A DNA stretch of 64,000 nt from Syntrophaceae bacterium (lineage in GTDB: Bacteria; Desulfobacterota; Syntrophia; Syntrophales; UBA2192): positions 930,001-994,000 of the forward strand of contig JABLXY010000002.1 in NCBI GenBank assembly GCA_013177795.1, given 5' to 3'. The notes under the pieces were generated by a model. That model ran no database searches. It was not told where the DNA came from and saw only the letters and a list, made by a program, of their open reading frames with translations. Both the position numbers and the translations under genes were made by a program. Below, in pieces: positions 1-9,022 of the stretch; within the stretch, counting starts at the first letter, position 1; every line of letters starts with the position of its first letter.

Positions 1-128
1 ATTCGCAGCACTTCTCCGCACGAGGAATGAAGCAATAACCGTACCATGGCCGGCGGGGGCGCGGCGGGGAGCCCTCCGCTGCCGCCGGCGGCCCGGGCCG
101 GCCGAAACCGTTGCAGGTGGGTGAGAGG

Positions 129-1193
129 ATGGTGAAAAGCGGCATCAAGAGATCCCGGAAGTCGGGTCTTCCCCCCGGCAGCCTGGTGCACATCGGACCG
201 GAGCGGACGGAGAAGATCCGGGTCACCGTGGTCGACTACGGGGAAGATCACTTCGAGGAGCGGGAGATCGGGTCGCCCGCCGAGCTGGCCCCGTACTGCG
301 GGAAGTCGACGGTCACGTGGATCGACGTCGTCGGGATCCACGATCCCCGCGTGATCGAGGAGATCGGCGGCCAGTTCCACGTTCACCCGCTGCTGATGGA
401 AGACATCATGAACACGACCCAGCGGCCGAAGATCGACGACCTGGGCAAGTACATCTGCCTCATCGTCAAGCTGATCACCTACGACGACGCGGCCGGGGAG
501 CTCCGCATCGAACAGCTGAGCATCGTGTTCAACGACGATTTCGTCCTGTCCTTCCAGGAGTCCGACAGCGGGATCTTCAGGCCGCTGCGCGACCGGATTC
601 GAAACGGCCTCGGGCGGATCCGCAGGATGGGGACGGACTACCTCGTCTACACCCTGCTGGACGCCGTGGTGGATCATTACTTCGTCGTGATGGAGAAGAT
701 GGGGGAGACGATCGACCGACTCGAGGACGAGGTCGTGGCGGCCCCGAAGCGCGAGACGCTGCAGAGCATCCAGAAGCTCCGCGACGAGATCCTGCTGGTG
801 CGCCGCTCCGTGTGGCCGCTGCGCGAGGTGGTCTCCCTTCTCGAGCGGGCCGAGTCGCCGCTGCTCGACAAGACGACGGCCATCTACTTCCGGGACGTCT
901 ACGAGCACACGATCCAGGTCATGGACACCGTGGACACCTACCGGGATATCCTCTCGGGGATGTTCGACATCTACCTCTCGAGCATCAGCAACCGCCTCAA
1001 CGAGGTCATGAAGGTGCTCACCGTGATCGCGACCCTCTTCATGCCGCTCACCTTCCTCGTCGGCGTCTACGGGATGAACTTCGAGTACATGCCCGAGCTC
1101 AAGTGGCGCTACGGCTACTTCCTGGTGTGGGGGGTCATGATCACCGTGGCGCTTGCCATGCTCATCGCCTTCCGGCGGCGCCGCTGGATCTAG
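129..1193 (+). CDS. corA: CorA-family magnesium/cobalt transporter
   Basis: Inner-membrane divalent cation channel that takes up Mg2+ and possibly Co2+ or Ni2+ as a pentamer. The 354-residue protein has the usual plan: a long charged cytoplasmic N-terminal domain followed by two C-terminal transmembrane helices. The family signature Gly-Met-Asn is at residues 315-317, at the end of the first helix, followed by the conserved acidic MPEL loop and a second helix ending in a basic tail. The ATG at 129 was preferred over an in-frame TTG at 111 because a GGTGGGTGAGAGG stretch lies directly upstream. It is a single gene convergent with the response regulator downstream. Family identity is secure; ion preference is not readable from sequence. 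Confidence 0.95.
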   Translation: MVKSGIKRSRKSGLPPGSLVHIGPERTEKIRVTVVDYGEDHFEEREIGSPAELAPYCGKSTVTWIDVVGIHDPRVIEEIGGQFHVHPLLMEDIMNTTQRPKIDDLGKYICLIVKLITYDDAAGELRIEQLSIVFNDDFVLSFQESDSGIFRPLRDRIRNGLGRIRRMGTDYLVYTLLDAVVDHYFVVMEKMGETIDRLEDEVVAAPKRETLQSIQKLRDEILLVRRSVWPLREVVSLLERAESPLLDKTTAIYFRDVYEHTIQVMDTVDTYRDILSGMFDIYLSSISNRLNEVMKVLTVIATLFMPLTFLVGVYGMNFEYMPELKWRYGYFLVWGVMITVALAMLIAFRRRRWI

Positions 1194-1232
1194 GCGGCGG
1201 ACACGGGACGGGGCGCCCGTGCAGCGACCCGT

Positions 1233-1598
1233 TCAGGCCGTCAGCTCCCCGACGGCCCTCAGCAGCTGCGCCGTGTCCACGGGCTTTGCAAAGGCGCGGT
1301 CCGCGCCGAGCAGCGTCGCCATCGACAGGTAGCTTTCGGGCCCGATCCGGCCGCCGCCCGAGATGGCGATGACCGGTACGTCCGGGGTGAGCCTGCGGAG
1401 TTCCATCAGCGTCTCGATCCCCTCCTTCTCGGGCATCAGGATGTCCGTGATGACGAGGTCGGCGGGCTGCTTCCGGTGCAGGGAGAGTGCCCGGGCGCCG
1501 TTCTCCGCCGTTTCCGTGTCGTAGCCCGCCCGCCGCAGCAGCCGGTCCAGCATGTCGCGCACGAGCGCGTCGTCGTCGACGATCAGGATTCTCTTCAT
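1233..1598 (-). CDS. Stand-alone receiver (response regulator)
   Basis: A 121-residue single-domain CheY-like receiver with no output domain. The acidic pocket is at Asp8-Asp10, the phospho-acceptor is Asp52 in the LVITDILMP motif, the switch residue is Ser80 and the conserved lysine is Lys105 in a FAKP motif. Its ATG overlaps the stop codon of the upstream hybrid kinase by four bases (ATGA), so the two are translationally coupled and very likely partners. Without a DNA-binding or enzymatic domain it probably passes phosphate on, or acts by protein contact. The reading frame extends further upstream, but only the part from 1598 resembles a receiver. Confidence 0.93.
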   Translation of the reverse strand: MKRILIVDDDALVRDMLDRLLRRAGYDTETAENGARALSLHRKQPADLVITDILMPEKEGIETLMELRRLTPDVPVIAISGGGRIGPESYLSMATLLGADRAFAKPVDTAQLLRAVGELTA

Positions 1599-4500
1599 GG
1601 CGTCTCGTTCCTTGTCTGCCCGTCGAGCACGGCCCGCACCTCCAGGGCCAGCTGGCCCAGGAAGAGAGGCTTCAGCAGGAATCGCCGGATGCCCATGGCC
1701 AGGGCCTCCGCCTCCCCGATGCAGTCGCTGTACCCCGTGCAGAGAATGACGGGCGTGCCGGGCCTGCAGCGCAGGATCTCGCATGCCAGCTCGGCTCCCG
1801 TCATGCGCGGCATCGTCATGTCCGTGATGACCAGGTCGAAGCCCCCGGGGTCCTCCCGGAAGAGGCGGAGGGCCGCCGGGCCGTCCTGGACGGCCGTCAC
1901 GCGGTAGCCGAGCGCGGTGAGCATCCGGGACAGGGCCTCCGCCAGCGGGGCCTCGTCGTCGACCAGCAGGACACGCTCGGTCCCCCGCGGGAGCGGCCCC
2001 GCGGGAGGCTCCGGCCTGGGCCCCGCGGTGCCGAGGGCCGGGATGAACACGTCGAAGGTGCTGCCCCGCCCCGGTTCACTGTGCACGAGGACGGCGCCCC
2101 CGAGATTCTTCACGATGCCGTGCACGACGGACAGGCCGAGCCCGGTGCCCTCGCCGGGCGGCTTCGTGGTGAAGAAGGGATCGAAGATCCGGTCGAGAAT
2201 CGACGGGTCGATCCCGTGGCCCGTGTCGCTGACGCTGAGGCGGACAAACGCCCCCGTTGCGCCGCAGCGTGTCCCTCCGGGCAGGGCGCCTGCGGGCGGT
2301 GCAGCGTTGTCGACCCGGATGCAGAGCCTCCCGCCCGCCGCCCGCATGGCGTGGGCCGCGTTGGTGCAGAGGTTCATGATCACCTGGTGGATGCGGGCCG
2401 GGTCGGCGAGGATGACGCTGTGCGACACGGCGGACTCGACGGAGATGTCGATCGTGGCGGGCAGGGAGGAGCGAAGGAACTTGACGACCTCCTTGGTCAG
2501 CGGGACGACGTCGAGGGCCTGCTGCGCCTGTTCCACGGGCCGGCTGAAGGCCAGGATCTGGTCAACGAGGGTTTTCGCCCGGTTGCAGGCGTTGAGGATC
2601 TGCCGGAGGTTCCACCGTGTCTGGTCGTCGCCGGCATCCTGCAGGCTCAGCTCGGCGAAGCCGATGACGGCGAAGAGGATGTTGTTGAAGTCGTGGGCGA
2701 TGCCCCCCGCCAGCGTTCCGATGGCTTCCATCTTCTGAGCCTGGTGGAGCTGCCGCTCGAGCTGGCGCCGCGCCTGCTCCTGCCGGGCCCGGTCGGAGAG
2801 GTCGAGCACGAAGGCGCCCAGGTGCCGCTTGACCCCTGCGTCGTCGCGCGAGACCCAGGCCGTGACGGACACGGGCACGCGCCCTCCCTCCTTCTTCGTG
2901 TATTCCTTTTCGTAGGTCACGGCAGGCTCCCGTTCGAGATGCCCGGGGATCTGCCTTTCGAACTCCCGGTACTCGGGCGGCGTGATCTCGTCGAAGCGGC
3001 GCGCACGCAGCTCCTCGAGCCCGTAACCGGTGATGGCCTGGAAGGCCCGGTTGGCCTCGAGGAGGCGGCCGTCGAGACCGCAGACGGCGATCCCGATGGG
3101 GCAGGTCTCGAAGAGCTGGCGGTACTTGTTTTCGCTCGCCCGCAGGGCCTCCTCGATTTGCTTGCGGTCCGTGATGTCCCGCGCGACCCCGATCAGGGAG
3201 ACGGGGTTCCCGGCGGTGTCGCGCAGCAGCCGCGCCGACACCTCGACCCAGCAGGCGGAGCCGTCCTTGCGCAGGGCCTCCAGCTCAACCCGGACGACCC
3301 GGGCGTCGTCGACGCCGGGCGCAAACGGCCGCCCGATCTCCTCGGCGAGCAGTGCCCGTATCGGCTCCCGATGGGCCGGGGCGATATAATCCTGCAGGGT
3401 GAGGGACGGCCAGTCATCGGCGCTCCACCCGAGTATCCGTTCCGCGGAGGGGCTGACATAGGTGAACCGGAGATTTGTGTCGGCAGTCCAGATGATGTCC
3501 GAGACGTTCTCGGCCAGCAGCCGGTATTTCTCCTCGCCGGCGCGGAGCCGTTCCTCCGCCTCCCGCAGCTCCGTGACGTCCTGGTGCAGCGACAGCAGAA
3601 CGTCCTTGCCGCCGAGCCGAACGATCTCGGCCGACCAGAGGGTCTGGCGCAGCCTCCCGTCCTTCGTCCGGCGGGCGACCGGCGCGTCGCGGACGCGGCC
3701 CTCCCGGCGGAGACGGGCGACCAGGTCCTGCCGGACGGCGGAATCGGCCCAGAACCCCATCTCGACGGAGCTCCGGCCGATGATCTCGTCGCGGGCGCAG
3801 CCGAGCATCTCCAGGAACCGCTCGTTGACGTCGATGTAGCGCCCCTCGTCGATCGTGGCGATCGCCAGGGGCGCCGGGCTCGCGTGGAAGGCCTTGGAGA
3901 ACCGCTCCTCGCTGAGACGCAGGGCCTCCTCGACCCGCTTGCGCTCGGTGATGTCCTCCACGACGCCCTCGATGAAAAGCGTCCGGCCCCCGCCGTCCCG
4001 GACGACGCGGGCGTTGAGGGCCGTCCAGATCACGCGGCCGTCCCTCCGCCGCATGCGGACCTCGAAGCGCTCCAGGGTGCCCCGCTGCTGCAGGATGTCC
4101 AGGCACCGCCTGCGGTCTTCCGCATCGACGAAGACCTGTCCGGCGATGTCGGTCACCGTCTCGACCATCTCGTCAGGGGATGCGAAGCCGAAGATGCGCG
4201 CGCAGGCGGGGTTGACGCGGAGGAACCGGCCCCCGGGGGTGGACTGGTAGATGCCCACGAGCGAGTTCTCGAAGATGGCGCGGTAGCGCTCCTCGCCCAG
4301 GCGCAGGGCCTCCTCGGCGAGTTTCTGCTCCGTCACGTCGACGACCAGGGCCGGCAGCGCGGCCGGCTCTTCCCCGCGGGGCGGCGGCGCCAGGATGCAG
4401 GCGTACCAGCGGTCATCCCGCCGGCTGCGGGTCTCCCGGCGCTGTGTCCCGCCCTGCCGGACGAGATCGGCCCTGCAGCCGGGGCAGGGGGCGTCGAGCC

Positions 4501-4759
4501 CGAAGAGGAAATCGTGGCACAGCTCGCCCGTGCCGTCGCGCCCCATGGCCCTGCGGGCCGCATCGCTCATGGACTCGATGCGATGACCGGGGCAGAGGAT
4601 GTAGAGCATCCCGCCGAGGGCATCGAGGAGCGCCCCGGGATCACAGGCGGCCCGGCGCCGTGTGTCGGTCGAAGCGCACCGGTTTGCCGGCTTGCCCGTG
4701 GACAGGGTCCCGCGGTTCTTTCCCCTGGATTCGGTCTTCCGGGCGGTCACTCTGCGCAT
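1595..4759 (-). CDS. Multi-PAS hybrid sensor histidine kinase
   Basis: A 1054-residue soluble hybrid kinase. Five PAS-like domains run from about residue 40 to 660. The first is unusual in holding a cysteine pair (CPGC) after a CHDFLFG stretch. The HisKA dimerisation box has the phospho-accepting His689 (GGIAHDFNN), followed by an HATPase domain with N, G1 (DTGHGID) and G2 (GTGLGLS) boxes. A C-terminal receiver occupies about 929-1054, with Asp980 as acceptor and Lys1030. No transmembrane segment is visible, so it should sense an internal signal such as redox, a ligand or light. The start at 4759 has AGGA nine bases upstream. It is coupled to the lone receiver downstream. A sigma-54-type promoter lies 150 bases upstream. 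Confidence 0.93.
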   Translation of the reverse strand: MRRVTARKTESRGKNRGTLSTGKPANRCASTDTRRRAACDPGALLDALGGMLYILCPGHRIESMSDAARRAMGRDGTGELCHDFLFGLDAPCPGCRADLVRQGGTQRRETRSRRDDRWYACILAPPPRGEEPAALPALVVDVTEQKLAEEALRLGEERYRAIFENSLVGIYQSTPGGRFLRVNPACARIFGFASPDEMVETVTDIAGQVFVDAEDRRRCLDILQQRGTLERFEVRMRRRDGRVIWTALNARVVRDGGGRTLFIEGVVEDITERKRVEEALRLSEERFSKAFHASPAPLAIATIDEGRYIDVNERFLEMLGCARDEIIGRSSVEMGFWADSAVRQDLVARLRREGRVRDAPVARRTKDGRLRQTLWSAEIVRLGGKDVLLSLHQDVTELREAEERLRAGEEKYRLLAENVSDIIWTADTNLRFTYVSPSAERILGWSADDWPSLTLQDYIAPAHREPIRALLAEEIGRPFAPGVDDARVVRVELEALRKDGSACWVEVSARLLRDTAGNPVSLIGVARDITDRKQIEEALRASENKYRQLFETCPIGIAVCGLDGRLLEANRAFQAITGYGLEELRARRFDEITPPEYREFERQIPGHLEREPAVTYEKEYTKKEGGRVPVSVTAWVSRDDAGVKRHLGAFVLDLSDRARQEQARRQLERQLHQAQKMEAIGTLAGGIAHDFNNILFAVIGFAELSLQDAGDDQTRWNLRQILNACNRAKTLVDQILAFSRPVEQAQQALDVVPLTKEVVKFLRSSLPATIDISVESAVSHSVILADPARIHQVIMNLCTNAAHAMRAAGGRLCIRVDNAAPPAGALPGGTRCGATGAFVRLSVSDTGHGIDPSILDRIFDPFFTTKPPGEGTGLGLSVVHGIVKNLGGAVLVHSEPGRGSTFDVFIPALGTAGPRPEPPAGPLPRGTERVLLVDDEAPLAEALSRMLTALGYRVTAVQDGPAALRLFREDPGGFDLVITDMTMPRMTGAELACEILRCRPGTPVILCTGYSDCIGEAEALAMGIRRFLLKPLFLGQLALEVRAVLDGQTRNETP

Positions 4760-4912
4760 GGCTTCGATTCCTGAAGGTGCAGGCGGGCTGTTGCCGGCGG
4801 TATGCCCGGCGAGCCGCTGCCGAAAGGCCGATGCGGGAGGGGGAACAGAGAGACGCCGATCCTGCTGTCGAAAATCGGCCGCCCGAGGCGCCTGCACTCT
4901 GGATCAGAATTA

Positions 4913-4929
4913 TGCAAGAAAAGTGCCCC
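4913..4929 (-). promoter_or_regulatory. Putative sigma-54 (-24/-12) promoter of the kinase operon
   Basis: Read on the minus strand this is GGGCACTTTTCTTGCA, with the invariant GG (4927-4926) and GC (4915-4914) exactly ten bases apart and the TTGCA -12 element intact. It lies between the dctM stop and the kinase start, giving a leader of roughly 140 bases. It would make the two-component pair depend on RpoN and an enhancer-binding protein, separately from the TRAP operon. This is a motif match only. Confidence 0.55.
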
Positions 4930-4946
4930 GGAACCGGCGAGAAAGC

Positions 4947-6227
4947 TCAGCCGAGCCCGAACAGGGCGGGTAGGAAGGTCGACAGGGCCGGGAAGGCGAT
5001 CACGATGCCCAGCGCGAGCAGCATGGCGAGGATGAAGGGGACGATCGCCCGGGAGACTTCCTCGAGGCGGATCTGCGCGAGGTTGCAGACGACGTAGAGG
5101 TTCACCGCCACGGGCGGGGTGAGCTGCCCGATGGCGAGGTTCACCGTCATGACGACGCCGAACCAGATCGGGTCCCATTGAAAGAGTTTGATGATGGGAA
5201 TGAGGATGGGCAGGAAGATGTAGTAGATGGAGATGGCGTCCATCAGCATGCCCGCCGCGAAGAGGATGACGTTGATCATGAGCAGGACGGCCCAGGGGTT
5301 CTGCGAAACCGTGAGCAGATAGCCCGAGAACTTGTCCATGACGCCCAGCGTGGAGCCCGTCCATGAGTACAGGCCGGCGAAGGCCACGATGATCATGATG
5401 ACCGCCGAGGACAGCACGGCGTCGCGCAGCAGGGCGTAGAGGTCGCCCAGGCGCAGTTCCCGGTGGATGACCATGCCCACCAAAAGCCCGTAGAAGACGG
5501 CGAAGACGGCCGCCTCGGTGGGCGTGAAGACCCCGCCGTACATCCCGCCGAGGATGATGAAGGGGGCCGCCAGCCCCCAGACGGCCTCCGTGAAGGCCTT
5601 CCAGATCTCCGCGGGCGTCCCCCAGCGCTCGCCCCGCCAGCCGTTCTTCCAGGAGATCACGAAACAGGGCAGGATCAGGAAGAGCCCCACGAGCAGGCCG
5701 GGGATCGCCCCCGCGGCAAAGAGCGCCGAGATGGACGTCCCCGTGATGACGCCGTAGAGAATCAGGGCGATGCTGGGCGGGACGATGATCGCAAGGGAGC
5801 CCGCTGAAGCGATGAGCGCGGCCGTGAAGGGCTTCGCGTAGCCCCTGGCGGCCATGGCCGAGATCAGGATCGCCCCTAGGGCGGCCGTGTCGGCGGGCCC
5901 GGACCCGGAGATGCCGGCGAAGATGAGGCCCACCACCACCGTCACGATGGCCAAACCCCCGGGGATCGGCCCCACGACGAGGCTGATCAGGTGGACGAGG
6001 CGCCGGGAGATCCCGCAGCGCTCCATGATCAGGCCGGCCAGGATGAAGAAGGGGATGGCCAGGAGCTGAAACTTTGCGATCCCCGCGTAGAAGTTGGGCG
6101 AGATGCCACGGATGCCCAGGTCGAACTGCCAGATGAGCAGGCAGGCCACGGCCGCCAGCGACGTCGCGACGGGGACGCCGAGGACGAGGGCCGCGATGAA
6201 GAGGCCGAAGAGGAGCGCCGACTCCAT
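4947..6227 (-). CDS. dctM: TRAP transporter large permease DctM
   Basis: Large membrane subunit of a tripartite ATP-independent periplasmic (TRAP) transporter, 426 residues. It is almost wholly hydrophobic with about a dozen transmembrane segments and the usual start MESALLFGLF. Segments such as GLAIVTVVVGLIFAGISGSG and the C-terminal QLTPPVAVNLYV are typical of DctM, the ion-coupled channel subunit. The start at 6227 shares one base with the stop of dctQ (TGATG), so translation is coupled. It forms an operon dctP-dctQ-dctM. The substrate cannot be told from this subunit, though most such systems carry organic acids. Confidence 0.95.
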   Translation of the reverse strand: MESALLFGLFIAALVLGVPVATSLAAVACLLIWQFDLGIRGISPNFYAGIAKFQLLAIPFFILAGLIMERCGISRRLVHLISLVVGPIPGGLAIVTVVVGLIFAGISGSGPADTAALGAILISAMAARGYAKPFTAALIASAGSLAIIVPPSIALILYGVITGTSISALFAAGAIPGLLVGLFLILPCFVISWKNGWRGERWGTPAEIWKAFTEAVWGLAAPFIILGGMYGGVFTPTEAAVFAVFYGLLVGMVIHRELRLGDLYALLRDAVLSSAVIMIIVAFAGLYSWTGSTLGVMDKFSGYLLTVSQNPWAVLLMINVILFAAGMLMDAISIYYIFLPILIPIIKLFQWDPIWFGVVMTVNLAIGQLTPPVAVNLYVVCNLAQIRLEEVSRAIVPFILAMLLALGIVIAFPALSTFLPALFGLG

Positions 6228-6691
6228 CAGGTTCCCCCCCGTATTTTCCCAACGGTGGCCTCGATCACCCGCACGGCGATAAGGAGACATCCCACGGGGA
6301 TGGCCAGGGTGTACCACCATTGCGGGATGCCCAGGGCCTCCGTCGTGATCGCCATCTCGATTTCATCCCGGATGTGAATGAGGCTGAAGCGGAAGAGGAC
6401 CGCGCAGACCGCGAGCATCAGGCCGCCGGAAAGGGCGGCGACGGCCTTGCGCCAGGCCGCGGGCAGCCGGTCGGCCAGGTACGTGAAGCCGAGGTGCAGC
6501 CCGCGCCTGAAACAGGCGGCGCCCCCGAGCATGGTGACCCACACCAGGAGCGCCACCTCGATCTCTTCCGTGAAGGCGAAGGAGTAGTGGATGAAGTAGC
6601 GGGTGAGCACGTTCGCGAAGGCGAGGATGCCCATGGCGGCAAGCAGGACGACCGACACGGCCTCCTCGAAATGGCGGGCAAGCGCTCTCAC
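6227..6691 (-). CDS. dctQ: TRAP transporter small permease DctQ
   Basis: Small integral-membrane subunit of the TRAP system, 154 residues with four predicted transmembrane helices and the usual TEEIEVALLVWVTMLGGA-like signature of the family. It begins with GTG at 6691, 19 bases after the end of dctP, and overlaps the dctM start by one base. It bridges the periplasmic binding protein and the large permease. Confidence 0.93.
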   Translation of the reverse strand: MRALARHFEEAVSVVLLAAMGILAFANVLTRYFIHYSFAFTEEIEVALLVWVTMLGGAACFRRGLHLGFTYLADRLPAAWRKAVAALSGGLMLAVCAVLFRFSLIHIRDEIEMAITTEALGIPQWWYTLAIPVGCLLIAVRVIEATVGKIRGGT

Positions 6692-6710
6692 CCCCGTTCC
6701 CCCGCCCGCC

Positions 6711-7763
6711 CTACTTCTTCTTCGGGGCCGGCTTCTTCGCCGGAGCCGCCGACCGGGCCACGGCCTCCTCGGCCGCCTTGACCAGGTCCGCCCCGATCTC
6801 CCTGGCCCACTTGTCGTAGACGGGCTTCGTCTTGGCTTTGAAGAGCTTGATCTCGTCGGCCGTGAGCACCGTCACGTCCATGCCGTTTTTCCTGAGCTCG
6901 TCCATGGAGTCGGTGCTGCCGAGCAGCCCCTTGCGCGCCTCGGCCTTCTGCCACGCCGTCGCCTCCAGGGCCGCCTTGCGGAGGATCTCCTGGTCCTTCT
7001 TGTCGAAGGTCTTCCAGGTCTCGCTGCTGGCCAGCAGGATCAGGGGGTCGATCACGTAGTGCCAGAACGTGCAGTACTTGTGGACCGTCCAGAGCTTGTA
7101 GGGGATGATGATCCCCGTCACGGGGTTCTCCTGGCCGTCGACGGTGCCGGACTGGAAGGCGGTCAGGGCCTCGCCCCAGTTCATCGAGACGGGGTTCGCG
7201 CCCAGGGCCTTGAAGGTGTCGATGAAGATGGGCGAGCCGACGACGCGGATCTTCAGCCCCTCGAGGTCCTCGGGCTTCCGGATGGCGCGCTTGCTGTTGG
7301 TGATCTCGCGGAACCCGTTCTCCCCCCAGCCCAGGGCCACGGCGCCCTTCTCCTCGAGGGCCCGGTAGATCCTCTTGCCCACGGGGCCGTCCTCGATGGC
7401 GTCGAGGGCCTTGTAGTCCGGGATCAGGAAGGGGAGGGAGAAGAGGTTGAGCTCCTTGACCGTGGTGGACCAGTTGATGGTGGAGCCCAGGGCGAAGTCC
7501 GCCACCCCCTGCTTGACGAGCATGAACTCGTTGGTCTGCTTGCCGGCGTAGAGCTGGCCGCTGAAGTAGACCTTGATGTTGATCTTGCCGCCCGTGCGCT
7601 CCTTGACGAGATCGGCGAACTTCTGCCCCCCTTGTCCCCAGGCCGTCGTGGGCCCGACGACGATGCTCATCTTGTACTCGGGCTTGTAGTTTGCCGCCGA
7701 TGCCGCCGCCGCCCCTCCCAGGGCAAACAGCACAACCGTGACGATTCCGACCCAGCGTCTCAT
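6711..7763 (-). CDS. dctP: TRAP transporter periplasmic binding protein DctP
   Basis: Extracytoplasmic solute receptor, 350 residues. An N-terminal signal peptide ends near ASAAN, followed by the DctP fold with the conserved region around GLKIRVVGSP, the NWGEALTAFQSGTVDGQENP block and a lysine/proline-rich tail (KKPAPKKK). A strong Shine-Dalgarno (AGGAGG) sits eight bases before ATG 7763. The arginine in GLKIRV normally contacts the carboxylate of the substrate, so an organic acid is the likely cargo; this is a family inference. The tail is unusual and may be surface-exposed. First gene of the dctPQM operon. Confidence 0.94.
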   Translation of the reverse strand: MRRWVGIVTVVLFALGGAAAASAANYKPEYKMSIVVGPTTAWGQGGQKFADLVKERTGGKINIKVYFSGQLYAGKQTNEFMLVKQGVADFALGSTINWSTTVKELNLFSLPFLIPDYKALDAIEDGPVGKRIYRALEEKGAVALGWGENGFREITNSKRAIRKPEDLEGLKIRVVGSPIFIDTFKALGANPVSMNWGEALTAFQSGTVDGQENPVTGIIIPYKLWTVHKYCTFWHYVIDPLILLASSETWKTFDKKDQEILRKAALEATAWQKAEARKGLLGSTDSMDELRKNGMDVTVLTADEIKLFKAKTKPVYDKWAREIGADLVKAAEEAVARSAAPAKKPAPKKK

Positions 7764-7831
7764 GATGTCTCCTCCTTTCTTGGTGCAAGAACGGCCCCGC
7801 CGGCCTGCCGGGGACGATGTCGCTGCCTCGG

Positions 7832-8854
7832 TCAGTGTTCCCGCCCGTTGGCGTTGGGTATGGAGATCCGCAGCGTGCCGCCGCGGCCGAAGATGTCGTG
7901 CAGGTGGATGTAGCCCTTGAGGGTGCCGTTCTTCCCCGTGACGACGAGCGTGGTGATCTCGAGGGTCTCCATCGTCTCCACGGTCTTGGCGAGGGTTGCG
8001 TTCTCGTCGATCGTCCGGGGCGTTTTCGTCATGATGTCGTCCACGGGGATCGCCTCGAAGCGCACCCCGCGCTTGACGCAGCGGCGCACGTCGCCGTCGG
8101 TCAGGATCCCCTTGAGGCGGTTCCGGCGGTCCGTGACGAGGACGAAGCCCAGGTTTCGCCGGTCGATCTCCTCGACGGCGTCCAGCGCCGGCGCGCCCGC
8201 ATAGACCCGGGGGATCCTGTCGCCCGTGATCATGGCGTCCTTCACCCGGCTCATGAGACGCTGGCCCAGCGTCCCGCCCGGGTGAAACTTGAGGAAGTCC
8301 TTCTCGCCGAAGTTGCGCCTCTCCGTGAGGGCCACGGCCAGCGCGTCGCCCATGGCGAGCGCCGCCGTCGTGCTCGAGGTGGGCGCCAGGCCGAAGGGGC
8401 AGGCCTCGCGGGCCACCCCCACGTCGATGACGATGTCGCTTGCGCGGCCGAGGGTCGATCCCGGGTTGCCCGTCAGCGCGATGAGCGGCAGTCCGATCGG
8501 GGCGATCCGGGCGATCAGCTCGTTGAGCTCGGCCGTCTCGCCGCTGTTGGATATGGCGATGAGCACGTCGCCCTTCGTGACGATGCCGAGGTCCCCGTGC
8601 ATCCCCTCCACGGGGTGCAGGAAGATGGCCGGCGTGCCCGTGCTCGTGAAGGTGGCCACGATCTTGCGGCCGATGAGGCCCGATTTGCCGATCCCCGACA
8701 CGATCACGCGACCCTTGGCCCGGTAAATGGTGTCAACGGCCTTCGTGAAGTTCTGATCGAGCTTGGGGATGAGCCCCAGGATGCACTCGGCCTCGATCTT
8801 CAGGACCTCGCGGGCCTGCTTGAGGGCGTCTCCGCCCTTTTTCGTCTTTTTCAT
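7832..8854 (-). CDS. kdsD: Arabinose-5-phosphate isomerase, KpsF/GutQ family
   Basis: Converts ribulose 5-phosphate to arabinose 5-phosphate, the first step towards Kdo of lipopolysaccharide. The 340-residue protein has an N-terminal SIS sugar-isomerase domain with SGIGKSGLIGRKIVATFTS and the HGDLG and SNSGETAE blocks, then two C-terminal CBS domains (from about residue 215). All match the family length and order. ATG at 8854. It lies 68 bases upstream of dctP on the same strand and so may be co-transcribed with the TRAP genes, an association that makes no obvious metabolic sense. It is divergent from the YjbQ gene. The paralogues KdsD, KpsF and GutQ cannot be separated by sequence reading alone. 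Confidence 0.92.
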   Translation of the reverse strand: MKKTKKGGDALKQAREVLKIEAECILGLIPKLDQNFTKAVDTIYRAKGRVIVSGIGKSGLIGRKIVATFTSTGTPAIFLHPVEGMHGDLGIVTKGDVLIAISNSGETAELNELIARIAPIGLPLIALTGNPGSTLGRASDIVIDVGVAREACPFGLAPTSSTTAALAMGDALAVALTERRNFGEKDFLKFHPGGTLGQRLMSRVKDAMITGDRIPRVYAGAPALDAVEEIDRRNLGFVLVTDRRNRLKGILTDGDVRRCVKRGVRFEAIPVDDIMTKTPRTIDENATLAKTVETMETLEITTLVVTGKNGTLKGYIHLHDIFGRGGTLRISIPNANGREH

Positions 8855-9022
8855 CCCGTGCCCCGCAACCGCCGGAACGGTTTTGTATACAAGAGTTGTT
8901 GACTATCAAATCTTCGCCGTCATGACAAGGCACAATTTGCCCGTTCGCAGCACGGCCTTGAAACTTGGGGGCCGGTGGGGTAAGGTCCGGCGAAAGGCCT
9001 GGGCCGCAAGGGGGTGCGGGAC

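Noticed and set aside
1487-4774. A long open frame on the plus strand across the histidine kinase gene
   Set aside because: It is the antisense frame of a GC-rich gene. The kinase on the minus strand has recognisable PAS, HisKA, HATPase and receiver motifs.
7764-7831. TTGCA with an upstream GG run before dctP, as a sigma-54 promoter
   Set aside because: The -24 half is GGGGC with no GGCAC, so only the -12 part fits. It is also next to the Shine-Dalgarno, too close to the start codon.
8931-8942. GGCACAATTTGC as a sigma-54 promoter before the YjbQ gene
   Set aside because: The GG and GC are eight bases apart, not the required ten.
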